Shown: positions 39,997-52,469 of the stretch, piece by piece | How the letters are laid out: each line of letters begins with the position of its first letter | How positions within the stretch are numbered: position 1 is the first letter of the stretch | Notes under the pieces: model-generated | Seen by the model: only the letters and a program-made list of their open reading frames with translations | Databases searched by the model: none | What the model was told of the DNA's origin: nothing | NCBI RefSeq assembly: GCF_910592395.1 | Contig: NC_088310.1 | Location: forward strand, 2,053,501-2,117,500 | Reading direction: 5' to 3' | From: Lineus longissimus | Lineage: Eukaryota > Nemertea > Pilidiophora > Heteronemertea > Lineidae | Length of the DNA: 64,000 nucleotides | Translations under genes and position numbers: made by a program

Positions 39997-40790
39997 GTAA
40001 ATGATTTGTGAATGACTACCGCGATATTGGTCACTGTCGCCCGGAACGAGCTGTGGCAGGTCTGGAGGGGAGAAAGTAAGACTAACGAGGAGAGATTGAA
40101 GCTTGTGTTGTGCTATGCATTAACCATGAGGTACCGCACCATTGGTTTACATGGACATTGTTTATAGCTTTCTATTCTAATTCTGAACATCGGAGACGGG
40201 ATTACCAAGATTTGTATCCATGAAAAATGAGTCTGCGTTCAAGCCGTGAGGTTTAAATGTAAATCATGTGGATTTGGAGGTTTATCTGTTCAATGAAATA
40301 CACCAACAAAGCGCATTTTGATAAGATGAATGGTACTGTGACTATAAACCATACAGGGAGAGATAATGCGGTCATAAATCAGCCTAATGCGAGCATATCC
40401 AAACAACATTGACCAGATCAAGGGCAACCCATTTGCTGCCACCGACCTATTGGCACGATAACTACTGCTTGAAGGGACTCTCCATGAAAGTGGTGCCAAC
40501 TAGTTCGAAACTCCACCAACATGGATAACAGATTCCTCCCGAGTGCATATAACGTGTAGACTAAGTACGTTTAACGATATCACGATAGTAGCAAAATATA
40601 CTCCAGGTTATGCTGGCACGTCCAACCATCACCATACATAGAACCTGTCTTGTTCGAATAAAGAAATGTTCTTTGAGCGGAGACGCGGAGTGATCGCTCG
40701 TGTGTGGTTCAAGCTTGATGGTGTTTCCAAATGGAAATTGGATTTTAGATATACAGCTTTAAAACCGCTCAGTCTGAATCAACGCGATGG

Positions 40791-40975
40791 TACGGTGGCT
40801 GGGAAAGGACATCACATGATTTTTTTGATTTTCAATCGCTCGAGATATTATGTCGGGTGATCGAGTTATTTATCTCGAGCGATCGAGATAACAAGTCCAT
40901 CGATCGAGATATTTCCTGAAAAAAACATTTTCACGTTGAAAAAAAATCATGTGATGTCCTTTCCCAGCCACCGTA
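40791..40975. mobile_element. MITE with about 37-bp terminal inverted repeats
   Basis: The left arm starts TACGGTGGCTGGGAAAGGAC and the right arm is its reverse complement, with near-identical pairing over about 37 bp. The flanks share CGATGG (40785-40790 and 40976-40981), read as a 6-bp target duplication. The centre holds further palindromes built on TCGATCGAGATA. Superfamily not assigned. Confidence 0.75.
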
Positions 40976-42589
40976 CGATGGCGATTGCAAGAGAGAAGGA
41001 AATTGTGTGGGCCTTATCACGCCAGCACACAGATCACCCGGCGACCACGATTGTGGATTGCCTGAGAGAGGTTGCTTGCTCAAATGGCTTGAGATCGGAT
41101 GGTCACTTTAAATTAGACAATAAAAGATGAGGGGGCACGCCATACATTTTCATTAGGTATATATTACAATACAAGTGTACACGTGCTATAATATATCAAT
41201 CATTATGATGATGATCCTTTTCTTTCCGATCCGTTTTGAATGCGTAATGACCAGGAAAATTCCTGTATCCTGTATACACGTAAATTCGCGAGTACACCAC
41301 GAAATATTGGTGGACCAATTGCACGTACACCACCACATTGCCGCGACAAATTAGTGTGCCCCCATTTAATCTTGACCACCAAGGCTTTTGCATCTTATCA
41401 AAATGTATACCCCTGCCGCATTTAGAGCTTCAGGGTGCCTCAAACCCCGTTTGCTTTGTGCTCTTTTCATTGTTACTGGATGAAGAAAGACAGCTTAAAG
41501 GGATCTCCCCTAGATCAAAGTCGCCCTAATGTGGGCTAATGTCGGTTAAGGCGACGCGTAAATGGCCTCTGATATAAAGAAAAATCTCATTAGGGTTGCG
41601 TTAGATGGCCCATTAACACCAAATAGAATAGAAGTGATCGACAGAGGAGACAACCTCACGGAATAATGGCATTATTCTCTTCCTTGGTAGTTCGATCAGT
41701 GACTATAAATGGGTGTAAGAGACTGTCATTAGTTGAATCAGTCATTGTAAATTGATTCAGGTATGGCTAAAAATGTGATTGTAAATTGGAGGTTGGCACT
41801 CGCTTGCTTAACAAGGCCATGAATTGGTAGGCCCAGTTCGTAAGGGCATGAAGCTGACATAAATGATTATGTTAGCTTGTTAGTGCCATCGGTAAATCTA
41901 CAGAGACTATAAAGTTATAATCACGAACAACACAATGTACGGGAGTTACTTAATATCATATTCGACTGAGATATCCAAGTGTACAATGTAAAATAATCTT
42001 ACCCTGTTATAAATCCGTAAGAGCAAGGCCTTGTCCTGTACTATTCCCGATCTTACAATACTGAAGTATCCAAATTATAATATAAGCTAATTACAGGTGT
42101 TGCTTTTGTTAAATTACTAAAGATATCCCACACGAAGATTTATTGTTACGCGTCACTTTTTTTGCTTGGAGAATCCGGAACTACATTTCGCCACTCCATC
42201 CCTGAAGAGGAGCCAAGTCACAGTATAATCCAAGATCGGTATATCGGGGGATATTTCATTTGCAAGGACTTGTTGATAAGCCTTTGATCATCTCGCCTGT
42301 CCTATACCGTCAGCGTCGTTCGACTCGACTGAATGCTGAGTGCGCCAGACAGCTATTGATTTTCTTAATACGGGGTGTGATGTAAGTGGGTCCCTCCGCT
42401 TGAGAGAGATATTTTCTCAAGAAGTTTCGCTGAGTTCATCGCTTGTAGCGCCCAAACTAAGCATCAAATGAAAGAAATAATGCATAGTACATTTGTGAAT
42501 GTGATCTTAGACTCCTAGTGGAGAAGGGGTTGTTATAAACCAATATTGAACGAAAGGTTTTGACTATAGTCTCCAGTGGGCTAAATTTA

Positions 42590-42772
42590 CTTTCACACCG
42601 GTGTAACATCTGTGGTTGTTCCCCATGTGTCAGTGTTTCCAAACAATAGGCAGCTAGAGAGACCATGACTTTTTAATAGGGGGGATACACAGAAAAACTC
42701 GTCAATCTATTTTTGAGCGTTCCCAAACAATGAGGGGAAACACTCAAAAACAGAAACACTCAAAAACATTAC
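42590..42772. repeat. Dispersed repeat copy 2, inverted and without the CAA expansion
   Basis: Reverse complement of copy 1 at 33849. Where copy 1 has the CAA tract, this copy has only AACAACCACAG before TTACACCGG. Confidence 0.65.
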
Positions 42773-43608
42773 ACCGGTATTCGAATAGACGGGTGTCTAG
42801 GCCAATTGGAGTAGCTCATTTTGGCGACTACTCGTCGTTCGGGATCCTTACCCGACTGGTAAACATGATAAAAACGGATGAAGCCTTCCAACTTCGATCA
42901 CTGGTCGACATTTCTCTCTCATTGTCACTTCCAGTTAGGCACGACAGGCGGTTATCTACAGGGCTTCCTACCTATTACATCGGGATCATCAGTAAGAGAT
43001 CTCATGTAACGGATTCCGAAGCATCTCATCAGATATATGTCTTCTCTACCTATCTCTGACGATCACTTCTCCAATCAGGTCGGGATTCAGGTGTCGACAT
43101 AAGGTTTGATCAAGTCAACTCGACAAAGGACAGAATGTCATTTTGGCCACAACAGTACTTTTTTAAATAGAGCTGGTAAAATGCAATGTTACAATGTAGT
43201 TACATGTAAAATCCTTTTTTTTCTCAATAGAGGAGTTATCGATATCAAATGGTATAACATACAGCCGTAACAAATACTGCGCAGCATAGCTTGGGCTGGT
43301 TCCCGTAAATCATGGATTTGGGGAACTTGAAATGTCTGGTTTCCGTTTTCCCACTGGGTCGCGGCAGTGAACAAATAATGCTCGGCATGAGCAAGCATTA
43401 CCAAGTACTCGCTGGTTCCGAGTGTTGATAATGTGGAATGATGAAAAGACCATACGTCCGAGTGTGAACCAATGAGAAGCAAGTATTTCCAGAACAGTAC
43501 ATGTACCCAGTATATTTCAGTATCTCTAGGCAAATTAAGTAAGCACTCTTAGATGAGTGGTGTCCAGGAATTGTGTACTCTTCAAATGAGTTTTTGGTAC
43601 ACGATTGT

Positions 43609-46600
43609 TCATTTTGCTGTAGCTTTGACCCAAATATCTGAATAACGTCTCCTCTCCTCCAACTCCTCTGCTTGGCGGCACTGCTCCACGTCGCCCCTTG
43701 TGACAGCCTGCGACACACTCGGGACGTCATGCCTCCCCTTACCGATGCTCCTATACTGACCTGATGTGCTGCAACTGGAACAGGGAAAGAGGTTTGAGAA
43801 AACGCAACATAAAATGGGCACAACTCTTACCCTCTGCAGTCACCTTTTCTTATTGGTATGGTATATTCTTTCATCTCTCAAAGCTTTGTGATCACATAGA
43901 GACTCATTAGCCTCATATGCCCAATCACAGTCCGCGCTCTCTAAATACAAGTACCCATAAAAGTGATGTGCATATATCGTATATACTTTAGGATTGACAT
44001 TCCCTGCCGGTAAGACAGTTAGATTTGGCACGAACTCAGGTCTGTTTTGTGACCAGTTCTCGACGTTCGTGGTTCTGGAATAATGTCTATGGCGTACATG
44101 CAAATAACCTTCTAGGATGTTCCCTAATGGTAGGTCAACAGAGATGTCAGAGCCGTTTTTATCGCTTTCTAGTGCTTGAGCTCCGCCGAGGATTGGGAAC
44201 AATTAGACTTTCCCCTTTCTACTCAACTCGATCGAGTCGATCATCGTCAAACCTTGAAGCTGCAACCACCCGCTGGCGGTATTTAGCCCAACCAGAGTCT
44301 TTCAAATGAATAGACTCTGGCCCAACAGTTCACCACCGCGCTAAGACTTACCCATGTTGTTCCAAGCTAGAAGTGGACTCACTAGACGTCCTACTACTAG
44401 ACTCATACGCTGCCAGCTTCTTGGAAATCATCTGTCTGACCTTCTTCTCTCTGGCGGACTTGATGACGTAGTTACTTGACTTGCAGGCCAGGTAAAAGAC
44501 GGCGAATATAATGCCTATGGGAGCCAAAGTAAAGGCCATGACCACCCAGATCGTCTTAGACATGACACACGAACCTTCCTTTATGAGTTGCCTATAGGGA
44601 TGAAAAACTAAAGCTAAAGATCGTTTCTTATCAATTCGACTTCAATGTTGGCTAACTCTAGGTTTGCAAGTGGAGAGGGAGGAGGACCTGAGCTGCTGTT
44701 CACGAAGACGGCTCGTTGCCGGTGTTCGTAGTTCCATCTACTCATTGCTTCTGTAACCATGACTAGATCTTTACTGAGAACACGTCAGAATGTTCGCAGT
44801 TAGTCTGCTCCGGAGAGCAGTAATCTTTACGCCATGAGGCAAACGGTTGGAATATCTTACTTGTATTCTTGCATGATAAGCTTCAGCCCCTCTTCAAGCT
44901 GTCCCGCCTTGAGGCGCTCATCCTCAGAGATGCCCCGTTTGACAAGACATTCTGGATGCAGGCGAAGTTGGGTCGTTTCATCCATGGCAGTGGCGTACTG
45001 AAACGGAATATCATGGTTTCACTAAACTAAGTCAATAGCATCCCGCGAAGTTACTATTTATAGCTCACAAGGTCATTTGCATAAGATATTGATGACGTTT
45101 TAGTCACGTGGCAGTCGGACATCGACACTTATTTCTACGCATTTGAGCTTATTTCAAAGTCAATTATCTTTGACCCTGCATTGTTTTTCGCATGAATGAT
45201 ACCATAGAGTCAGAGAGAGAAATATTCAGAACAATTATGTAGGATTTCCAACACTCGGACATGTGCCAGATTGAATCTAACTGCCCTCGTAAGAAAGCCT
45301 GAATCCATTACGAAACCGCATGTTTGTCCGACATTGCCTGTAATTCAGCGATGGGGAAATAGAGGGCAGCAGCTGCAGTGACGTCATCTTCGCGGAATGC
45401 TACTCATTGATGAAGCAGTACTTTTGCATGATGCTCATAACACGGAGATGTGTGAAGTCGCTTTCTAATCTACGTCGTGATTTGTAAACCAATTAACCCT
45501 TGAACTCCAAGTATATGGGGATGTTGCTCGGACCAGCGTCTTCGGACTCAAACTGAGGGATCTGAACCAACGACGTTTCGATCAGGAGTACGACGCTCTA
45601 ACAACTACACCACCGAGATGTACCCACCTGTCCCGTTGCATTTGAGACTGCTATGATAAGACCATTTCTACAGCTACCAAGATGCCACTTCCTTAGGATA
45701 TCAACAGCGAATACATCCAGATCAATCTGCTCCCATGTGATGTTCCCACTGAAATGGTGAATCATGTCACAAAGTCATTGTGCTCTCATGCTACAAGTAT
45801 TTCAATGCTATATGCATGGTCAATGTAATACATGTATAGGTAAAGGCCGGGTCTATTTGACAAGCCGCTCGCCGAACAGGCATCTTTTTTTGTCCTGTTC
45901 GGAGAGCCGCTTGCCAAACAGCACTAAAAAGCCACCCTGTTCGGCCAGCCGGGCTTGCGAAAAAGGTAAAAAAATCTACCCTGTTTGGCGAGATGGAGAC
46001 TTTACTTTAATATTAATGAGTTCGGCTCTCCATTCAGGACAAGAAAAAGTCGCTGTTTGGTAAGCCGGGCTTGCCAAGTGGTCACTTCCATAGGTAAATT
46101 ATGTTACAGTTTCACTGTATCTCAAACGATGTGAAAATAATGCTAATTTCGTTTACCTTCCTTTTGACTTGAGCTTGTCCACCGCAGCTATTCCAAACTT
46201 GAAGCCTTCACTCTCCTCAGCGTCTGTCTGATATAAATTACATTGGCCGCATGCGCAAGACTCCATGTCGATCAAGTTAATCAGGTCGACGAGTTCGCTG
46301 ACTGCATCTGAAGGGAAGAAGAAAATGAAAGTATATATTTAATCATACTATAAGATTAATCTACTAGATTAATCGTACTCACATCAACTTTTTCCGTACT
46401 CCTGCCAACGGTAGTATGAATTATACAGGCTACATTGATAAATCACTTCAGGTACTTGATTGATTTTGAGGCACTATCCACTGTGGCCCTGGGTAGGCCT
46501 TAAGCGATAACGATTGGACACCCTGTGACTCAAACAACGTTGGCGAGACCACCGGTGTTCCCGTTGAACGGCTAACTATTGGGGTACTAAAAGAAGAAGT

Positions 46601-46796
46601 GCTCACCTTCGCCTCCAAGTATTCCATCAGGATCGCAGATGCTGCTGCTATAGTTGCCGCACCGGGCATCAGTAGGGTTTGGATATGTCTCTGCCGTCCA
46701 TCCGGTTACAACTCGTGTAGGGGGCTGGCTGGCTGAGATAGACATGGCAAGTAGGACAAGCGATATCGCCGTTTGCAAAGTGAATCTTCGGTCCAT
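43609..46796 (-). CDS. MOLO1-like (TPM-type domain) single-pass membrane protein C
   Basis: Exons 46607-46796, 46157-46307, 45628-45748, 44861-44997, 44352-44591 and 43609-43774 give 1005 nt and 334 residues. Phases 1,2,0,2,2 keep the frame throughout. A UTR intron acceptor (ttttttacag) lies 24 nt before the ATG. Order: signal peptide (about 1-23); W33, YPNP 38-41, C46, and C54 with DPDG; exon 2 with CACGQC; exon 3 with RKWHLGSCRNGLIIAVSN; a charged helix in exon 4; and a membrane helix at about 214-236. A 98-residue cytoplasmic tail follows, with a basic stretch (SAREKKVRQMISKK), a Ser-rich run and a Glu/Arg-rich end. If intron 5 is retained, a TAA at 44348-44350 stops the protein at LEQHG, so two tail forms are possible. 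Intron 2 holds an inverted-repeat element and intron 3 a tRNA-like sequence. Family function as for gene A; specific role unknown. Confidence 0.8.
45546..45618 (-). repeat. Degenerate tRNA-derived sequence (SINE head or tRNA pseudogene)
   Basis: Read on the minus strand, a box A-like TGTAGTTGTTAGAGCG (45594-45609) is followed about 25 nt later by a box B-like GGTTCAGATCC (near 45558-45569). The spacing is that of a tRNA, but the anticodon stem and acceptor stem do not pair well. It begins about 10 nt past the donor of exon 3 of MOLO1-like gene C, so it is transcribed within that intron in the sense direction. Confidence 0.5.
45851..46083. mobile_element. Inverted-repeat (MITE-like) element in intron 2 of MOLO1-like gene C
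   Basis: An outer pair of about 42-bp imperfect inverted repeats (GACAAGCCGCTCGCCGAACAG near 45859 against CTGTTTGGTAAGCCGGGCTTG near 46053) encloses more copies of CCTGTTCGG-type words in both orientations. No clear target duplication. Confidence 0.5.
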
Positions 46797-46919
46797 GTTT
46801 GCCTTGTTTCTAAATCCTGTAAAAAAGGGAGCTCTAAAGTTGATACGTAGTGACGGTTGTGATATTGGAAGCTGCGTGACTCGGCATGACTTAACATAGA
46901 GGCCATATAATAGGATGCC

Positions 46920-49178
46920 GAGAAACGTACACTACTTCCGAATTAAATATTGATATCTTGCTGGTAAGAATGATTCCCAATACACATACGGATCTTTCCT
47001 CCGATTCAGTAAAGAAATGTTTATGACCAGCCTTGGCCAGTGCATTTTTTGAGACTATTAGTTATGACCTGATTCCTTTCTTTGATATTGATGCCAAGAT
47101 TTTTGCTTGCTTCACGATTACAGTAGCAGGGGAATGTAATTACTAAAAGGAATGATCAGGTCGGTATACTCGTGGTATTTGTAGTGCTGTTCAACCAGTG
47201 GTTCAACAGCTGACAATGGGTGATATGAATAACGCAGCTTTCAAACGGACAGTTGGATTAGTGTTTCAGTAGATACCCCAGCATGAATATTGTTTCCCAC
47301 TTACCTCGTTTCAATATTGCCACGGATACTTCTCTATAGGTCTATACTGTTCCCGGGATATGGTCAGTCCGTATCTTTTTAAGTCGCTCCCGAAAACTCA
47401 CATTATAGGCCTATTTATCACACATTACATCGCATCTCATCAAACAATCTACTTGAGTACGCGACTCCGACAACAAATATGACGTTTTTCACCTTGAAGT
47501 AGTGCAAAAGAAAGAATGCCGGCTGTTGAATAGTTGGAGAGGTTTGAATCCCGGGGTTTGAATAGCTGGATCAAAATCATTTTGCCAAGTAGGACACTTG
47601 AGGTTGACGCCGTATCTATATAGACTGTGCCAAACTTCGTTGATGCCACCAAAGACCAGCGCAGCAAATTTGGGTTAGGTCTATCGCAAGGAACCAATGG
47701 AACCAATTCACTAATTGAGCCGCTGGACCACAAGGTTTGTGTTGTACGAACCTGGATGTAATGTACGGCCTCTTGTTTCTGAAGCCACGCGCCTAGCTAA
47801 ACCTCTGAATGATATGTAGCGCATTTCAGATTTGGCTGAGACAAACCAGGACTGTCAGGACTGTCACTAGATTTCAGGAAGTGATACCAATTGGGAGGTA
47901 TTACGATCTCATAAAACACTGCCAGGTTGGAGCTGACGAGGGCGCCTCGCTGAGGTCTAAGCGAAATGACTGTTCCACCCGTCGAGCTGTTTTTGGTAGA
48001 TTTCGATCAAGGACAGGAGATTTTTAAATTATATCGGGACAACCAGTCAAACATACAAGTACAATGATCAAGGTCATTCAACCCGAAAGCCTTATCGGGA
48101 CTGACATGATGATGGATGAACTTCTAAATATTTGCTTCCACAATCAGTAGAAAAATTGACAACTTTCATGAGTAGAACTGTCAACTGAGGTCGTCAATTC
48201 AGGTCAGCAGTACTTCTGGATTAAAATGGTCACTGGTGCTCCCGATGATTACGGGTAAGATCATGCGGCCCCTTTGATTGGTACATGACCATCGAATTTG
48301 GACTGTCCTTTAAAGGCAGGTTGTAGAATCTATGATGGGAGACCCAATGTAAATCGTGGTTTGTGATAATCACCATCGGATTCTACCATTGGGCACATCA
48401 ATGATTCTATGAGCGAGACTTTTGCCCATCATCCCTACCTATGAGAAGCTGCCGAAAAGTGGCCGCCGGCATTACCTCACTGGGCGACTTGGGCCATGTC
48501 ATTTTTGATACAGCATGTAGGTCAGCACGGGCAGGTGCTATTGGTCTTCAGCACTAAAAAACAACGAATTCTCAAATCTTTTATATCAGTTAAAATTTCC
48601 AATTTAATCTCTTTTTTAAAACGTCCAAACACAATCTTAAAATGATAAGAAATTAGGTCATCTTCAGATATCCGGGTAATTGTTATATCTCGGGTATCTC
48701 TTTTGATGAATGAGTTGATTCGGGTCGGTGGACTGATGTTCTCATCCAAAAGAATGGTGATTGCTCTTTCTTCGTCAATAACAACTATGCCCTGTTTCCA
48801 AATTATTACTACATGGGCTATAAATCTGTCAGTCTGAGGATACATTGTGCCCCGGGCATGGGTAGTGATGGGTTGATGCCAGTTGAAGTGCATCTCTTGG
48901 TGCCGATTGTTGAGAATCTATTTTGGTCGTCCATTGGAATATCATAGCATAAGACTGCTATCAGTTCCGTATAATATGCATGACCACTGATAAGAAAACA
49001 ATCTGATAACGTATAAGGAAGGGATGTGCGGGTGCATTTCTGACTTTGAGACCGCCAGTTTTTTCATACCCAGCCAGACACCCAACCCGACTACAAGGAT
49101 GACGATGGTACTATTCATCAAACGTTAGAGATACATTCTAATACAAATAATACAAATGATCAATGTAGTCTAACCTCG
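46920..49178. other. Intergenic region between MOLO1-like genes C and D
   Basis: Contains the ORF at 48522-48893. Otherwise nothing recognisable. Confidence 0.5.
48522..48893 (-). CDS. Hypothetical ORF, 123 residues, downstream of MOLO1-like gene D
   Basis: Opens with ATG and stops with TGA. The sequence is rich in Ile/Arg/Asp (for example WKQGIVVIDEERAITILLDE and RDTRDITITRISEDDL), with alternating hydrophobic residues suggesting beta strands. There is no signal peptide or known motif. Splice sites that would tie it to gene D were not seen. It may be an independent single-exon gene, an exon of a larger gene, or chance. Confidence 0.25.
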   Translation of the reverse strand: MHFNWHQPITTHARGTMYPQTDRFIAHVVIIWKQGIVVIDEERAITILLDENISPPTRINSFIKRDTRDITITRISEDDLISYHFKIVFGRFKKEIKLEILTDIKDLRIRCFLVLKTNSTCPC

Positions 49179-52100
49179 TCATGCTCTTGCTCCTTGTTCA
49201 ATCACAGCTTCAGTTGTCTTACTCTTAACCACAGAAACAGTTTGACAACTGTCTTGATTCCGTGAGTGCATAGTTTCAGTTGAGCTCTCAAGTGCATGTG
49301 CTGTGTGAACTTTGTCCATTTCCTCGGTCGAAGCTTTGAATATAAAGTGCATTTTATTTCCCTCTTGTTTATCACTACAAGGTGGACTTAAAGTCTTCTC
49401 ACAGCCACAACGTCCATCATAATCACCTGCTCTGTCGTCCTCCCCCGAGTTATTACCGCATTCGTTCAACACTGTGAGTTCCCTCAATTCGATCATTCGT
49501 TCAGAATGTTTGCAATCACCACCAACTGCTGCCCTTTTTCCGTCCCGACTCTTACAACTTTCATAAAAAAACTCGGTATGAAAATGCGGCCTTCCCTCCC
49601 CAACCGAAGCTTCGTGGTAACTCTCCCCCTCTCGCACCGAATCTTCAGAGTCCTTCAGAACCAGGAGCAGCTTGCGGACAACCAGGTACATGATAATGAA
49701 CACAACAGCTGGAACCACGATAGTTACTATGAAGACCCAAGATCTCGACTTTTCGCAGGTTGTACCCGATTCTATTACGTGTCTGGAAAATTAAAATTGT
49801 CTTCAGAATACAGTTTCTCAGAACAAATATATAGTACAAGCCTGTAATATTTTTATATACCTTGTAGATTATATACATGGACATGTAAGCTTTGCCCCCG
49901 ATTACGCCAGTTGTCTGAAATTTCATCTTCTTAATGAGTAATTAAGTTGTAATGAGTAGTGTTTGTAATGAGTAGTGTCTGCTTTGATTTAAATTATACA
50001 AGGGCGCCAATTTTGATGCCTGATACTTACAAGTAAAATGTGATCGTCTTAGAAATGGCGTCAGCATACAGGCGTTTGTTCATGTCAGCGTTAGTGTTAT
50101 GCTCGCCCTGGTCAACACATTCACCGTGGACGTGAGATCTGGTCGCTTCGCCAATCGACGTATGGATCTGGATAAAGGAGAGACAGGTACCATGTATAAT
50201 CAGAATTGGAGATTGCTTGTCAGGTCATCACACCATTCTTTCACGGTAACGCCGGAGAACACATTGTTATTTCGCATGTTTGGTCCCCGTCCCCCTAGAT
50301 CAATCAGACCAGCGTCTTTCAGTAAAAATGTAATATATATTGAAAGACTCTGATCAGTCCCACCATTCTGTCATCCTTTGAAAGGACAACTACAGCGTTA
50401 TCTCCGCAGAAGCCATAGTTCCACATGTGGTTGTTCAGCTCGTCCCCGAAACGGACTAGCTCTTTCTTGATGTGCGCTCGAGAGCGTTCAATCCTAAAAA
50501 TATAAAAATATCGAATGAACACCATTGCTACTGTATAAGCTGATTTGCATTCTACAATGCGATACTGTGCATTTGTTAATTTTTGTTTCTGAATTTTTGC
50601 AACGTCAAGGCTCAAAGCACTTAAAAAACCAGCTGGAAGGTTTAACAGCGCCGCGTATGGAAACCAAAACATGAGGGTCAAGATGGTTATTGGGCCGACA
50701 CATATCCGTAATCTGTTTTTTACCACAAGTGAGCGCTGATGCTGTGCCTCGGCAAAGCATACATTCTTGTAATGCATTAACCAAGCAAGCCTGCCTACCC
50801 TAGAGGCACGGCAAGTTTGGCTACGACAGCCACTGCTAGCTTCAAGCCTCCTTGATTGGTGTCGCATTCGCCATGAGCCGCACACAAACAGTGCGTTTGG
50901 TTCTCCACCTCCTGGATTAACTTATCTATCCGATCAGCTGTAAATAAAGGAGATGATTTTTTTTAATAATAATTTCGAAGGTTTGCCATTGGTGGTTTGC
51001 GAGAACTCTAGCAGGTATCATTGGCGTTATCAGTTCAAACTAACTAGGATTTCTAATATGTAAATATGTAAATATTTGCTTTTTTACGACCAAACAGAGT
51101 TTTTCCTTTTAACAACCATTGTAAGGAAATAATTTTTTTGCATGCATTCTGTACATTGACGTAGTGCATTAAATTTGAACATTTTCAGCTCAGTACAGTT
51201 TATATCTCTACCGATCTGGACGACATTTTAGGTTTTGGTCTGACCCGTCTGTAACAATTCCCATCACATCTTACCCAAGGCCAACTTGTAATTATCACTT
51301 GAGAAATGTCATTTACAGATGGCAGGCGTATTATTGTAGTGGTCATTATTCCGCGGAACTATCTCTAACTCGATGCTATATGTATCATGGCTGTGGTAGC
51401 CATTATGACCAGTTCATCATGTTATCGATCAAATCTAGCGCTATCATTAAGTGCAATGAAAAACCCGCATATTTTTTTTGGAGACCAATAGGTTTGTGTG
51501 TAGAAACGACTATGGTTCTTCTTCCAGGACGGCTTGAAAGGGAATACATGTTATGTGTAGAACAGCCAAGGCAGTTGAAGTTGAGAGCAAGGTCGTTGGG
51601 GGAGTGTATGGGGTATACTGTAAGACCAGAATCAAAGTAGAGGAAAATATTTGTACAGTGGAACCCCGGTAATACGACCGATGCGTAATACGACCATGGT
51701 ACCGAGGTTGAATGGTCGCGTTACAGCGGTGGTCACGCCGGGGCCAAAATACAAGATTAAGAATGAGAATGAAGATTTATCGCTCTGCCTCTACGGTTTA
51801 GAGAACACAGAGCAAAAAATGATTACTGGATTCACATATCATGATATGTATTCAAGACATGTACCGTAGCTATTACGCATGCCGTTAATAATAAAGAATG
51901 CTCAATATCAAAATTTATTTGCATTATAACTTTTTTTTCGGTTCCAGTGTTGCTCCAGAAAGTCATTTACGGCCAGTTGCAAGTGGTATAGAATGCAATA
52001 AACGGACGAATATCGACGATTGGATTAGGCTACTAAGTCTTGTTGCAAGGGCGATATTTTCATTTCAAGTATGTATGACCGTATCTTGGCAGTCAAAAAT

Positions 52101-52469
52101 TAATCAACGGACTTCGGTAATTTTATCAAAAACAGATTTTAAAGTCGCCCATCCCTCGGGCGAAACGACCTCCCCTCCAAAAACCGTGGCCAGACCTATA
52201 TCTGATACAGTGTTGACAAAGCGTTCCAACTCACCTTCATTCTCTGACAACACGTTGTCCGGATCGCAAACAAACGACGCCGTCCCCTGGCGGCCACAAC
52301 GGAGAACATCAACCTGCGGATCGGGGAAATTGTGGACCTCCCACGGCCCGCTTGACCCCTTTGCTGACTTCTCTTGAGAAGAGTATGATTTTCCGCCATT
52401 TTCCGCTGACACATTGCGACCTAAAAGAAGGCAGGTGACCGCGATGCTTAATCCCGCCTGGAGTTCCAT
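49179..52469 (-). CDS. MOLO1-like (TPM-type domain) single-pass membrane protein D, long tail
   Basis: Exons 52235-52469, 50799-50937, 50364-50493, 50031-50167 and 49179-49782 give 1245 nt, 414 residues, phases 1,2,0,2. A possible UTR acceptor (catcag) is 17 nt upstream of the ATG. Order: signal peptide (about 1-22); Ser/Lys-rich spacer; W43, FPDP 48-51, C58, and C68 with DPD; CLCAAHGEC; GGLKLAVAVVAKL; MWNYGFCGDNAVVVLSKDD, the counterpart of WKFGYCDNDGVVVLVTDD in gene A; then IHTSIGEA. The membrane helix is at about 229-249. Unlike genes A and C, the helix and the whole 165-residue tail sit in one exon. The tail is acidic, with scattered Cys (GRCGCEKTLSPPC) and no domain I recognise. Probably a cell-surface protein with an extracellular MOLO1-type domain. 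Confidence 0.8.
51656..51743. mobile_element. Truncated relative of the 36.6 kb pogo-type MITE
   Basis: Begins TA-CAGTGGAACCCCGGTAATACGACC and shares the internal GAATGGTCGCGTTAC segment with the element at 36647. The right terminus is lost after GGTCACGCCGGGG, so only one TIR remains. Confidence 0.7.
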
